DNA of 64,000 bases, taken from assembly GCA_900546065.1 (NCBI GenBank), contig URBK01000003.1:83032-147031 (forward strand), written 5' to 3'. Origin of the DNA: an uncultured Alistipes sp. Its GTDB lineage: Bacteria; Bacteroidota; Bacteroidia; Bacteroidales; Rikenellaceae. This document shows, piece after piece, positions 8,922 to 18,231 of this stretch. The notes under the pieces were generated by a model. That model was not told the origin of the DNA and did not search any database. It saw only the letters and a list, made by a program, of their open reading frames with translations. The position numbers and the translations under genes are program-made. Position 1 is the stretch's first letter; each line of letters begins with the position of its first letter.

Positions 8922-9467
8922 ATGAAAGAGACGTTGATTATAGCCGGTTTCGGCGGACAAGGCGTGCTGTCGATGGGCAAGATACTGGCCTATTCGGGAG
9001 TGATGCAGAATTACGAGGTTACGTGGATGCCGTCATACGGCCCCGAGATGCGAGGCGGCACGGCAAACGTCACCGTAATACTGTCGGATCGCCGCATATC
9101 GTCGCCCATAGCCAACGACTACGACTCGGCCATCATACTCAACCAGCAGTCGATGGACAAGTTCGAGAGCAAGGTCAAGCCCGGCGGCATACTTATATAC
9201 GACACAAACGGCATCACCCATGCCCCCACACGTACCGATATTGAGATATGGGCCATAGACGCAGCTGCCGAATGCGCCCGTACGGGCCGTGCCAAGATGT
9301 TCAACACGATGATCTTGGGCGGCTACCTCAAGGTGCGCCCCATAGTGGATATGGATAACGTGATGACGGGACTCAAGAAGTCACTGCCGGAGCGTGCATG
9401 GCCTCTGCTGCCTCAGAACGAGGAGGCAATACGTCACGGCGCCGAGATCATCCGCCGCATACGCTAA
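8922..9467 (+). CDS. korC: 2-oxoacid:ferredoxin oxidoreductase, gamma subunit
   Basis: 181 residues starting MKETLIIAGFGGQGVLSMGK, the gamma-domain hallmark that probably contacts CoA and TPP. The ATG at 8922 is preferred over an in-frame TTG at 8892 directly after the korB stop, because the family starts at this point. It ends the korDABC operon. No terminator hairpin was recognised in the following 100 nt. Confidence 0.92.
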   Translation: MKETLIIAGFGGQGVLSMGKILAYSGVMQNYEVTWMPSYGPEMRGGTANVTVILSDRRISSPIANDYDSAIILNQQSMDKFESKVKPGGILIYDTNGITHAPTRTDIEIWAIDAAAECARTGRAKMFNTMILGGYLKVRPIVDMDNVMTGLKKSLPERAWPLLPQNEEAIRHGAEIIRRIR

Positions 9468-9666
9468 CACCCCGCCACGAAGCGATAGGCATTATCCGCT
9501 GCCCGTCCAAAAGTTGTGATGCACGCCCACGCAGGAGATGGCCATCAAGACGTGAGGAGTGTAGAACGGAAGACTTAGCGCCAAGAAACGAGCGTGTGAG
9601 TGTTCATATTCGCGTATCCGTCGGCCCGCATCTGGGTGCAATGGTATTTTAATACGGCAATAGTGG

Positions 9667-9694
9667 TTGCAGTGCAATAATTTTCGTATTTTTG
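9667..9694 (+). promoter_or_regulatory. Candidate promoter of mgsA
   Basis: TATTTTTG (9687-9694) fits the -7 box; the nearest -33-like TTG (9667-9669) is 17 nt upstream, shorter than usual. The mgsA ATG is 62 nt downstream. The rest of the 288-bp gap after korC shows nothing. Confidence 0.5.
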
Positions 9695-9755
9695 TAGATG
9701 GTATAACAGAAAATTGGTCATTATCGGGCCTGCGCCCGCAAATTTCGAAGCAACT

Positions 9756-10229
9756 ATGAATAAAAGACTGACGGTAGCCTTGGTGGCACACGACAACATG
9801 AAACACGATCTGGCCGAATGGGTCGCGTGGAACTGGGAGAAACTGCTCTCGCATCGTTTGGTATGTACGGGTACTACGGGCCGTATCGTTGCCGAGACGC
9901 TCATGGAGCGCCGCAGCAAGGATGCCGCCAATTCGCGCTTCGACATAACCATGCTCAAATCGGGTCCCTTGGGCGGAGACCAGCAGCTGGGCGCCATGAT
10001 CGCAAACGGCGACATCGATATGCTCATATTCTTCTGGGATCCCATGTCGGCACAGCCGCATGACGTCGACGTGAAGGCTTTGCTGCGTGTAGCTACGCTC
10101 TACAACGTACCTACGGCCATCAACCGTTCGTCGGCCGACTTCCTCATCTCGTCGCCACTGATGGGACACGAGGAGTACACCCCCGTATTGAAGGACTACA
10201 CCTCATATATCGAGCGCAGCCTCAAATAG
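9756..10229 (+). CDS. mgsA: Methylglyoxal synthase
   Basis: 157 residues; eliminates phosphate from dihydroxyacetone phosphate to give methylglyoxal, a bypass of lower glycolysis. Family residues are visible: VALVAHDNMK near the N-terminus with the phosphate-region His, TGTTG for phosphate binding, the catalytic Asp in SGPLGGDQQLGA, and the FFWDP and AQPHDVDV motifs with His and Asp. I took the Met of MNKRLTVALVAHDN; an upstream in-frame Met adds 14 unconserved residues. It is followed by a strong terminator, so it is monocistronic. Confidence 0.95.
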   Translation: MNKRLTVALVAHDNMKHDLAEWVAWNWEKLLSHRLVCTGTTGRIVAETLMERRSKDAANSRFDITMLKSGPLGGDQQLGAMIANGDIDMLIFFWDPMSAQPHDVDVKALLRVATLYNVPTAINRSSADFLISSPLMGHEEYTPVLKDYTSYIERSLK

Positions 10230-10251
10230 AGGCAGACACCTCGAGCGACAT

Positions 10252-10281
10252 ATCCCCGTCCTCGCCGGACGGGGATTTTTC
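10252..10281 (+). terminator. Terminator after mgsA
   Basis: Perfect 10-bp stem ATCCCCGTCC/GGACGGGGAT (10252-10261, 10267-10276) followed by five T. Confidence 0.9.
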
Positions 10282-10354
10282 ATTTCCGTACATACACAGC
10301 CGCCAACGCATATCGACTTCATGCCGCCGAATTATCATACATGCGCGGATTTCA

Positions 10355-10386
10355 TTTGTTTTGCACACGGGAATTACTTATTTTTG
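10355..10386 (+). promoter_or_regulatory. Promoter of the G1P dehydrogenase gene
   Basis: TTTG (10355-10358), 20 nt, TATTTTTG (10379-10386). The ATG follows 22 nt later. Confidence 0.7.
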
Positions 10387-10407
10387 TTATAATAAAAACA
10401 CCATACG

Positions 10408-11754
10408 ATGAGTAACAGCCAGCGTGTTGCCGCCGCTCTGGCCGCGGCGACAGATACCGTAGCCATGGAGATCGGCATCGGTATTCTCGACCGCCTGCCG
10501 CACATCTTCGCGGAGGCATTTCCCAATAAAAAGGCTCTGGTCGTCGCCGACGACAATACATGGCGGGCCGCAGGCCGCGCCACATACGAATACCTCACGG
10601 CCGCAGGTATCGCATGCGACGAGCCGTATATATTCTCCGCCGACGGCCTGCATGCCGAATGGCACTATATAGAGATGCTCGACGCACGTCTCGCGGCCAC
10701 CGACGCAATAGCCGTAGCCGTAGGCTCGGGCACGATAAACGACCTTTGCAAACTCTCGTCATACCACAACAACCGCCAATACATGTGTGTGGCCACGGCC
10801 GCCTCGGTCGACGGATACTCGGCATACGGAGCCTCGATAACATACAAGGGCATGAAGCAGACCTTCACCTGCCCCGCTCCGCGCGCCATCGTGGCCGACG
10901 TGGGAGTCATGGCCGCAGCACCCGCCGCCATGACGGCGGCAGGATATGCCGACCTTGCGGCCAAGATCCCGGCCGGTGCCGAGTGGATCATCGCCGACTT
11001 CATCGGAGTGGAGCCCATCCACAAGGTGGCATGGCATATCGTACAGGACGGATTGAAGGAGTCGCTCGCAGACCCCGAAGGCGTAGCGGCGCTCAAGCCC
11101 GAAGCCATAGAACCATTTGTCGAGGGGTTGATGTTGAGCGGTTTTGCCATGCAGGCAGCGCGTTCGAGCCGTCCGGCATCGTGCACCGACCACCTCTTCA
11201 GCCATCTATGGAACATGCGGAACCACACATATCACGGCGTAACGCCCTCGCACGGATTTCAGGTCAGCGTCGGCACGCTCTTCATGTGTGCCATGTTCGA
11301 CCGCATGTATCTCACCGATTTCACGTCGCTCAACGTCGACAACTGCGTGGCCGCATGGAAGAGCCTCGACGAGGTACGGAGCGAAGCCGAACAACTTTTC
11401 CGCGGCGAACCATTCGCCGAGATGGCCATAAAGGAGGTGACGGCAAAATACAACGACCACGACGAGGTACGGCGACAGTTGCAATGCGTCAAGGACAATT
11501 GGCCGGAGCTCAGGTCTCGCCTGCAGTCTCAATGTTATACGTATGACCAGATGTACCGTATGCTGCATACCGTCGGGGCACCTACGCAGCCCGAGGATGT
11601 GGGCATCTCACGCTCTCGGATGAAGGCCGATGTCCCATACATACGTCAGATACGCCGTCGCTACGGTCTGCCCGATCTTGGTCTGCGTGCCGGCCTGCTC
11701 GACACATGGGTGGACAGCGTATTCGGCCCGGGCGGCGTGTGGGAGATAAAATAA
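10408..11754 (+). CDS. sn-Glycerol-1-phosphate dehydrogenase family protein (AraM/EgsA type)
   Basis: A 448-residue NAD(P)- and metal-dependent dehydrogenase of the iron-containing alcohol dehydrogenase/GldA superfamily. It would reduce dihydroxyacetone phosphate to glycerol-1-phosphate, the archaeal stereoisomer. The nucleotide loop AVGSGTINDLCK, then ATAASVDGYSAYGASI, and the metal-site region DLAAKIPAGAEWI and SCTDHLFSHLWN (His ligand) match the AraM/EgsA group of B. subtilis and archaea. It is about 50 residues longer than B. subtilis AraM at the C-terminus. It has its own promoter and lies next to mgsA, which uses the same substrate. The subtilase follows after 54 nt without a clear terminator. 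Confidence 0.85.
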   Translation: MSNSQRVAAALAAATDTVAMEIGIGILDRLPHIFAEAFPNKKALVVADDNTWRAAGRATYEYLTAAGIACDEPYIFSADGLHAEWHYIEMLDARLAATDAIAVAVGSGTINDLCKLSSYHNNRQYMCVATAASVDGYSAYGASITYKGMKQTFTCPAPRAIVADVGVMAAAPAAMTAAGYADLAAKIPAGAEWIIADFIGVEPIHKVAWHIVQDGLKESLADPEGVAALKPEAIEPFVEGLMLSGFAMQAARSSRPASCTDHLFSHLWNMRNHTYHGVTPSHGFQVSVGTLFMCAMFDRMYLTDFTSLNVDNCVAAWKSLDEVRSEAEQLFRGEPFAEMAIKEVTAKYNDHDEVRRQLQCVKDNWPELRSRLQSQCYTYDQMYRMLHTVGAPTQPEDVGISRSRMKADVPYIRQIRRRYGLPDLGLRAGLLDTWVDSVFGPGGVWEIK

Positions 11755-11808
11755 CCTCTTTACCGCACACATGACATCACAAACACAAATCCAAAACCAT
11801 ACTGACCA

Positions 11809-13248
11809 ATGAAAAAGATCCTGTTACTGATTCTCGCATCCGTTGCCGTGTCGCTGTATGCCAGTAGCGCGGAACCCGAAACCGAAGATTTAGTTCCATA
11901 CTACAAATACCGCGTCTACCTCAAGGACAAGGGACGCCGCACGGCATCGCTCATGAAGCATCCCGAACGTTACCTCTCGGCCCGCTCCATCGAGCGTCGC
12001 GCGAAGCAGGGTCTTGCCATCGACTATACCGATCTGCCCGTAAACGCGAAATACATACGCGACGTAGCCGCTACGGGTGTCGAGGTATTGCTCCGCAGCC
12101 GATGGAACAATACGCTCGTTGTGCGTTGTGAGGACACCACAATGATGGAGGCCGTGCGCGCACTGCCATTTGTCAAGGAGGCCGTGCAGGTGGCGCATTA
12201 CGAGAAATCGCCGCTCAACATAGACAAGAACCGTCTCGACCGCCTCTCGCAGGAGCCGCACGAGCCCGATACGTCATACTACGCGCAAGGGGTGTTTCAA
12301 ATAACGTCGCTAAATGGCCTGCCGCTGCATAAGGCGGGGTTCCGTGGTGAGGGTATGTGCATAGCCGTCATCGACGGCGGTTTCCTCAACTCCGACACCA
12401 TCCCCGCGATGCAAAACACCCGTATCGTGGGAACGCACAACTTCGTGATGCCCGGCGTATCGGTCTTCGACTGGAACAACAACCACGGGCAGGCGGTACT
12501 CTCATGTATGGGGACAAACACCCCACACGTAATGGTCGGCACGGCACCCGAAGCCGAGTATTGGCTTCTCATATCGGAGGACGGGAACTCGGAACAGCCC
12601 GTCGAGGAGGATAACTGGGCTGCCGCCATAGAGTTCGCCGACAGCGTCGGCGCCGACGTGATAAACAGCTCGCTCGGATACGGATCGTACGATGCCCCTT
12701 ACGGCAAGATTCCACCATACGAATATAACGGACGCACACGTCTCGTATCGCGCACGGCATCGATGGCCGCCTCGAAAGGTATGGTCGTATGCTGCGCCGC
12801 CGGCAACTCGGGCGAGGAGATACTGAGTACTATTGCAGTTCCGGCCGATGCCGACAACATCATCACCGTAGGCTCTGTCGCCACCATATATTCGAAACAA
12901 GGAAAAAGCCGCGATGTGATGTTCTTCTCCTCGCGCGGCGGGTCGTACGACGGACGAATCAAACCTGACGTCGTATGCGAAGGACTACAAGTCATCGGCA
13001 GCAACGGCACTCGCACATTCTCATACGGCACCTCGATCTCGTCACCCGTAATGTGCGGCATGGTGACGAGTCTGTGGCAGGCGCTGCCCGAACTGACGGC
13101 CTCGGAGATTATCGACATCGTACGCCGCAGCGGCAACCATGCCGACGCGCCAGACAATACGTGGGGATACGGCGAGCCCGACTTCGCCAAGGCGTGGGAG
13201 ATGGGCAAGACCCTCGCCGCAAAAAAGGCGGCCGCAAAAAAGGATTGA
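11809..13248 (+). CDS. Secreted subtilisin-like serine protease (S8)
   Basis: 479 residues with a Sec signal peptide (MKKILLLILASVAVSLYAS). A propeptide-like N-terminal domain of about 120 residues follows (YRVYLKDKG, SARSIERRAKQG). The catalytic domain shows Asp189 in AVIDGG, His226 in NNNHGQAV and Ser409 in YGTSISSP, the S8 triad, with the oxyanion Asn in CCAAGNSG. It ends about 30 residues after a WGYGEPD segment with a Lys/Ala-rich tail and no type IX sorting domain. It is followed by a terminator. The substrate is unknown. Confidence 0.92.
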   Translation: MKKILLLILASVAVSLYASSAEPETEDLVPYYKYRVYLKDKGRRTASLMKHPERYLSARSIERRAKQGLAIDYTDLPVNAKYIRDVAATGVEVLLRSRWNNTLVVRCEDTTMMEAVRALPFVKEAVQVAHYEKSPLNIDKNRLDRLSQEPHEPDTSYYAQGVFQITSLNGLPLHKAGFRGEGMCIAVIDGGFLNSDTIPAMQNTRIVGTHNFVMPGVSVFDWNNNHGQAVLSCMGTNTPHVMVGTAPEAEYWLLISEDGNSEQPVEEDNWAAAIEFADSVGADVINSSLGYGSYDAPYGKIPPYEYNGRTRLVSRTASMAASKGMVVCCAAGNSGEEILSTIAVPADADNIITVGSVATIYSKQGKSRDVMFFSSRGGSYDGRIKPDVVCEGLQVIGSNGTRTFSYGTSISSPVMCGMVTSLWQALPELTASEIIDIVRRSGNHADAPDNTWGYGEPDFAKAWEMGKTLAAKKAAAKKD

Positions 13249-13269
13249 TGCACCGACCATAAACAGATA

Positions 13270-13304
13270 CGTCCCGACCTCCAACACAGAAGTCGGGACG
13301 TTTT
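13270..13304 (+). terminator. Terminator after the subtilase gene
   Basis: Nine-base stem CGTCCCGAC/GTCGGGACG (13270-13278, 13292-13300) followed by TTTT. Confidence 0.88.
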
Positions 13305-13325
13305 ATATGTCCGCCTTATCACTTA

Positions 13326-14300
13326 CTACTCGCAGTGATACGAATCCAGATCCTTCAGTCCGAGCAGCAGGTCATGGTTACTCATGCGGCGCTTGCCAGC
13401 CATCTGCATAGAAAGGATATGCACCACACCGTCAGCACACGTCACGGCGATACTCTCGCGACCGTCACAGATGATGCGGCCCGTCTCGCCAACATTGTCT
13501 TCAGGCTCGAAACGTACCTCGAATACCTTGGCCGAGGTCTGCTCCTGCGTCCCATCGTGCATACGGCTCAAAGCCATCCACGCAGCGGGATATGGTGAAA
13601 GTCCGCGTACGAAGTCGACGATACGCCGTCCCGTCCACTGCCAGCAGATACGGCAATCATCCTTGAAGATCTTGGGTGCGGGGCGCAGCGTCGTCTCGTC
13701 GATATCGGCCTGCTCGATGGGCTTATAATCGCCCGAAGCGATCTTGTCCACAGTCTCGGTAACGAGGCGGCACCCCTCGTGCATCAATTTGTCGTACATA
13801 GTACCCACAGTATCGTCCTCCCCTATCGGCATCTCCGTCTGTGCGATTATCGCTCCCTTGTCTATTTCGTGATTCAGCAGGAAGGTCGTCACGCCCGTAC
13901 GGGTCTCGCCGTTGATTATGGCCCAGTTTATCGGAGCTGCACCGCGATACTGGGGCAGCAGCGAGGCGTGCAGGTTGAACGTCCCGTAACGCGGCATGGC
14001 CCATATCACCTCCGGCAGCATGCGGAAAGCTATCACAATACCCAGATCGGGCTTTAAGTCACGCATCGCCTCGACAAACTCCGGCGCCTTGAGCCGTTCG
14101 GGCTGCAGCACGGGCAAACCCAACTCGCGCGCGGCGACCTTGACGTCGCTCTCGTGCAGTTTCTGTCCGCGTCCGGCGGGTTTGTCGGGAGCCGTAACTA
14201 CGGCCACAACATTATATCCCTCCTCTACGAGCCGCCGCAGCGACGGCACCGCAAACTCGGGCGTTCCCATGAATACTATGCGCAGTTGCTTTCCTGTCAT
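13326..14300 (-). CDS. fmt: Methionyl-tRNA formyltransferase
   Basis: 324 residues; formylates initiator Met-tRNA using 10-formyl-THF. The start MTGKQLRIVFMGTPEFAVPSL gives the canonical N-terminus; 20 upstream in-frame residues are not conserved. The formyl-transferase core has the catalytic triad region FNLHASLLPQYRGAAPINWAI (Asn, His) and TGVTTF. The C-terminal OB-like domain runs from about residue 210. It is the last gene of a minus-strand group behind an LptF/G-type permease, separated by 81 nt. Confidence 0.95.
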   Translation of the reverse strand: MTGKQLRIVFMGTPEFAVPSLRRLVEEGYNVVAVVTAPDKPAGRGQKLHESDVKVAARELGLPVLQPERLKAPEFVEAMRDLKPDLGIVIAFRMLPEVIWAMPRYGTFNLHASLLPQYRGAAPINWAIINGETRTGVTTFLLNHEIDKGAIIAQTEMPIGEDDTVGTMYDKLMHEGCRLVTETVDKIASGDYKPIEQADIDETTLRPAPKIFKDDCRICWQWTGRRIVDFVRGLSPYPAAWMALSRMHDGTQEQTSAKVFEVRFEPEDNVGETGRIICDGRESIAVTCADGVVHILSMQMAGKRRMSNHDLLLGLKDLDSYHCE

Positions 14301-14381
14301 GATATTATATTGATATAGATAGTTGAAACGATATTTTTCGAGATCTCGTATATGGCCCACAAGCGCCTCATAGCGTCATCT

Positions 14382-15887
14382 CTAACTACGTCGCACGCGA
14401 CGTCGGAGTGACGCGGCCCATCCTCCGACACGCGATGTGACGGGCTCCAGACGCTGTTTTATCTTGAGCCACTTGCCGTGATACCAGTCTGTATCGAGCA
14501 GCGACGAATCCTTCGTACCCTTTATCATAAGATACACCGCTATGGGCGAAAGTACGAACGTCGAGATCCACATACCCATGAACGAGCTCCACGTACCCTC
14601 CTTTGCCATCTTCTCGCCCGAGATGCTGATGATGTAATATATGAGGAAGAAGGCTATCGAGATGACGATGGGCATACCCAGACCGCCCTTGCGTATGATG
14701 GCCCCGAGCGGTGCCCCGATAAGGAAAAATATCAATACCGACACTGGCAGCGCCAGCTTGCGGTGCCAATCGGCCTTACTGCGGTAGAGCTGGTTCAGGG
14801 CATCCTTGGCGGCAGTCTCGTCGAAGGAGAAGGCGTTACGCGAATTGAGCGATATGGTTCTGGCCGAGTTCCACAGGGCACTGCGCTCACGTACGCTCAG
14901 ATGGCCTATGGAATCCAACAGGCAGGCATCACGGAAACCGCTCTTGTCCTTGCGCAGCGAGTCGGGCAGATCCAGCACCTGAATGTCGCGTGCGAAAATG
15001 TTGTCCCGCAACAGCGGCTCATACGACTTGGCCGTCATGCTTACCACGGCCGAATCCAGAGAGTCGATGTCGTGCTGCAACTCGACTATGGTCTTAGCCT
15101 GCGAGCTGCGTATCATCTCGTTGTCATCCGAACGCTGGAAGTCGAAGCCCTCCATCGGGATCTTGGCCTCCTGAACATCAAAACGGTCATGGCGCAGACC
15201 GTTCTTCGTGTACCACTGGTTGTTACGCGTCTGCTCATAATTCTCGCCGTCGTAGAGCGTGACGTGGAGGAACTTCTTGTCGGGCGTAAGACGTATGTAA
15301 CCGGTCTTTGCTATGGTGGTTGTCATGTTGCCGTTGGCATCACGGTTGTCATATATGAGTACCCCCGAGAGCAGTCCCGTCTGCGGGTCCTGATGCTCGA
15401 CGCGGATACTCATGTTGTCTATACCGTCGAAGAAGAGCCCGTCCTGAAACTCCAGCACCTGCTTCTGACGCCGTATGTCATATATAATCATCGACATCTG
15501 CTTGTAAGCGTACGGCACCAGATTGTTCACTACAAAGAAACTGCCTATCGAGATGAATACGGCCACTATGATCAGCGGCTTCATGATCCGCATGAGCGAC
15601 ATGCCGGCCGACTTCATCGCCAGCAACTCGTAGTTCTCGCCCAAGTTTCCCATCGTCATGATCGCCGCCAGAAGCATCGCCAGCGGCAGGCCCATCGGGA
15701 TCATGTTGATGGTTGCATAGCTTATGAGCTCGATAATGACACCCGCATCGAGACCCTTGCCCACAAGCTCGTCGATGTAACGCCACACGAAATTCATCAT
15801 CAGCACGAAGGTGATGATGAAGAAGGTCATGATAAGCGGCCCGAGATAGGATTTGAGTACCAGTTTATGTATGGTTTTGAGTCGCAT
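14382..15887 (-). CDS. LptF/LptG-family permease (YjgP/YjgQ)
   Basis: A 501-residue inner-membrane protein with three N-terminal membrane segments (the first in PLIMTFFIITFVLMMNF), a long periplasmic jelly-roll region of roughly 230 residues, and three C-terminal segments. This is the topology of LptF/LptG, which with LptB2 extract lipopolysaccharide and push it to the LptC-A-D bridge. It keeps the family run MIPMGLPLAMLLAAIMTMGNLGENYELLAMKSAG, split here by my reading only. The start overlaps the upstream ABC-3 permease stop by 23 nt, so translation is probably coupled. Whether it is F or G cannot be told. Confidence 0.88.
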   Translation of the reverse strand: MRLKTIHKLVLKSYLGPLIMTFFIITFVLMMNFVWRYIDELVGKGLDAGVIIELISYATINMIPMGLPLAMLLAAIMTMGNLGENYELLAMKSAGMSLMRIMKPLIIVAVFISIGSFFVVNNLVPYAYKQMSMIIYDIRRQKQVLEFQDGLFFDGIDNMSIRVEHQDPQTGLLSGVLIYDNRDANGNMTTTIAKTGYIRLTPDKKFLHVTLYDGENYEQTRNNQWYTKNGLRHDRFDVQEAKIPMEGFDFQRSDDNEMIRSSQAKTIVELQHDIDSLDSAVVSMTAKSYEPLLRDNIFARDIQVLDLPDSLRKDKSGFRDACLLDSIGHLSVRERSALWNSARTISLNSRNAFSFDETAAKDALNQLYRSKADWHRKLALPVSVLIFFLIGAPLGAIIRKGGLGMPIVISIAFFLIYYIISISGEKMAKEGTWSSFMGMWISTFVLSPIAVYLMIKGTKDSSLLDTDWYHGKWLKIKQRLEPVTSRVGGWAASLRRRVRRS

Positions 15888-16710
15888 CGGCCGATTTCTT
15901 GCTACGCAAAGTTAACAGTTTTACCACAATCAACGCTATGGTGAGCGTAAATATTATGCTTGCGCCGGGCGGCACCTCGAGATTATAGCTTATGAACAGG
16001 CCGACGACAGCGCCCGCGACGGCCAGCACGGCAGCCCAGCGTGTGATGGCGGCATAGGATTTGGTCATGGCATTCGCCGTGACTGCGGGGATCGTAAAGA
16101 GCGACAACAGCAGCACGATACCCATGACACGTATCGAGAGCACGATCGTGAGGGCCACGATCACAGCCATGATGTACGACGCAGCGCGTGTGGCTATACC
16201 CTGACTTGCGGCGAAGTCGCGGTCGAAGGCCAGATACATCACCGGACGCCACCACAACACCGCCCCCACGATGCAGAACAGCGTCAGCACACCGAGCGTT
16301 GCCACGTCGCGGGTAGTGACCGTGACGATGCTGCCGAACATGTAACTCGACAGATCGCCCGACGTATATCCGGGCGTGAGACTCATGAACAGGGCTCCGA
16401 CGGCCATACCCACCGACCATATAATGCCTATGGCCGAATCCTCGCGTATGCGGCCGCGGTCACCCGCCCACTCGATGCCGAGAGCCGAGAGCACGGCAAA
16501 GACCATGGCTCCGGCTATCGGGTTGGCCCCCATGTAGACCGCAATACCCAGACCGCCGAAAGAGGCATGCGTGACGCCCCCGCAAAGAAAGACCATACGC
16601 CGCGCCACCACATACGTGCCGACGATGCCGCACGTAATGCCGGCAAAGACGGCCGCAAGCAGTGCGTTCATAAGATACTCGTAGCGGAATATGTCGTAGA
16701 AAAAATCCAT
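15865..16710 (-). CDS. ABC-3 family metal transporter permease (ZnuB/MntB type)
   Basis: A 281-residue membrane protein with about eight hydrophobic segments. Family markers include GTYVVARRMVFLCGGVTHASFGGLGIAV, which is near the ATPase-coupling region, and MGIVLLLSLFTIPAVTANAMTKSYA. It would move Zn, Mn or Fe into the cytosol with an ATPase and a binding lipoprotein, neither of which is adjacent. The start at MDFFYDIFRYEYLMNA is chosen; an 11-residue upstream extension is charged and unlikely. It is the first gene of the permease-LptF/G-fmt unit and has its own promoter. Confidence 0.9.
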   Translation of the reverse strand: MDFFYDIFRYEYLMNALLAAVFAGITCGIVGTYVVARRMVFLCGGVTHASFGGLGIAVYMGANPIAGAMVFAVLSALGIEWAGDRGRIREDSAIGIIWSVGMAVGALFMSLTPGYTSGDLSSYMFGSIVTVTTRDVATLGVLTLFCIVGAVLWWRPVMYLAFDRDFAASQGIATRAASYIMAVIVALTIVLSIRVMGIVLLLSLFTIPAVTANAMTKSYAAITRWAAVLAVAGAVVGLFISYNLEVPPGASIIFTLTIALIVVKLLTLRSKKSADATQNHT

Positions 16711-16740
16711 CTCGGGGCTGCTTTCGCTTTTTGACGAGCG

Positions 16741-16773
16741 CAAATTTACTTCAAATATCGGATTGCATCAAAA
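16741..16773 (-). promoter_or_regulatory. Promoter of the ABC-3 permease operon
   Basis: Minus strand TTTTG (16773-16769), 20 nt, TAAATTTG (16748-16741); 31 nt before the chosen ATG. Confidence 0.7.
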
Positions 16774-16844
16774 GTTTTTACATTTCCGGCAACTTTTTAT
16801 AATTTCGCACGATATTTCGACCGTATAAAACCAAATCGTACGAC

Positions 16845-18143
16845 ATGGAAAAACGTCGTGTCAGCTTCCATACGCTGGGCTGCAAAATGAATTTTTCGGA
16901 GAGTTCGACCCTTGCGCGCATCTTCGAGCAGGGAGGATTCGAACGCGCCGCATCGTGCGTCGACGCCGACGTATGCGTCATCAACAGCTGCTCCGTAACC
17001 GAACATGCCGACAAGAAGTGCCGCAACCTCATACGCCGCATACACCGCCTCAACCCCAATGCCATAATAGCCGTCACGGGTTGCTACGCCCAACTCAAAC
17101 CGCACGAAATAGCCGACATCGAAGGTGTCGACATCGTGCTGGGCAACAACTACAAGGGGGATCTGTATCAACGTGTGCTTGAGCTGGCGGGCAAGGGACG
17201 CGCCAAGATATACAGCTGCGACACCGAGTCGCTCACACGCTTCTTCGCCGCCTTCTCGTCGGGCGACCGCACGCGCTCGTTCCTCAAGGTGCAGGACGGG
17301 TGCGATTACAAATGCGCATACTGCACCATACACTACGCCCGCGGCTCGAGCCGCAACATGCCCATAGCCGACCTTGTGGCCGAGGCGCGCACGCTGGCCG
17401 CAGCCGGCACCAAGGAGATAGTCGTCACGGGTATCAATACGGGTGATTTCGGCCGCACGACGGGCGAAAGTTTCGTCGATCTTATACGGGCTCTCGACAC
17501 GGTCGAGGGCATAGAGCGTTACCGCATATCGTCCATAGAGCCCAACCTGCTCACCGACGAGATCATAGAGTTCTGCGCCTCGTCCCGCAAGTTCCAGCAC
17601 CACTTCCACATACCCATCCAGAGCGGGTCGGACCGCATTCTGGCCGCCATGCGCCGCCGATACACCTCGGCACGCTTTGCCGACCGTGTGAACAAGGTGC
17701 GCGCGATGATGCCCGACGCCTTCATCGGCATAGATGTCATCACGGGATTCCCCGGCGAAACGGAGGAGGACTTCATGCAGACATACACGCTCATGGAGCG
17801 CCTCGCACCGTCGTTCCTACACATATTCCCCTTCTCGGAGCGTCCCGGCACCCCCGCTGTCGACATGCCCGGCAAGGTGCCGGCCGCCGTCTCGACCGAG
17901 CGCGCCGCACGTCTCGAAGCGCTCTGCGAACGCCTCCACCACGACTTCTGTGCGCGGTATGTCGGGACACAGGCCGACGTTCTCTTCGAGAGTACCGTAC
18001 GCGGAGGCATGATGTCGGGATATACGGGCAACTATATCCGCGTGAAGGTACCCTACCGCCGCGACCTGATCAACCGCATCAGCCGCGTAAGGCTGCTTGA
18101 GGTAGACCCCGCGGGCGAAGCCACCGCCAAGATTCTGGAGTGA
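16845..18143 (+). CDS. mtaB: tRNA t6A37 methylthiotransferase
   Basis: A 432-residue radical-SAM enzyme that turns t6A37 into ms2t6A37 in ANN-decoding tRNAs. The N-terminal UPF0004 domain has cysteines in HTLGCKMNFSES, INSCSVT and TGCYAQ for the auxiliary [4Fe-4S] cluster. The radical-SAM motif CxxxCxxC uses Cys153, Cys157 and Cys160 (GCDYKCAYC). A C-terminal TRAM-like region follows with VLFESTVRG. KMN and SCSVTEHA are typical of MtaB rather than MiaB or RimO. The start is the first Met after an AT-rich leader. Confidence 0.93.
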   Translation: MEKRRVSFHTLGCKMNFSESSTLARIFEQGGFERAASCVDADVCVINSCSVTEHADKKCRNLIRRIHRLNPNAIIAVTGCYAQLKPHEIADIEGVDIVLGNNYKGDLYQRVLELAGKGRAKIYSCDTESLTRFFAAFSSGDRTRSFLKVQDGCDYKCAYCTIHYARGSSRNMPIADLVAEARTLAAAGTKEIVVTGINTGDFGRTTGESFVDLIRALDTVEGIERYRISSIEPNLLTDEIIEFCASSRKFQHHFHIPIQSGSDRILAAMRRRYTSARFADRVNKVRAMMPDAFIGIDVITGFPGETEEDFMQTYTLMERLAPSFLHIFPFSERPGTPAVDMPGKVPAAVSTERAARLEALCERLHHDFCARYVGTQADVLFESTVRGGMMSGYTGNYIRVKVPYRRDLINRISRVRLLEVDPAGEATAKILE

Positions 18144-18231
18144 AATGAAATACTGAGGGGCTGTCGGCCGAACCGTGTACATATCGACACGTCCGGCAAC
18201 CGGCTCTGCATGATACACGACAACGGGAATA

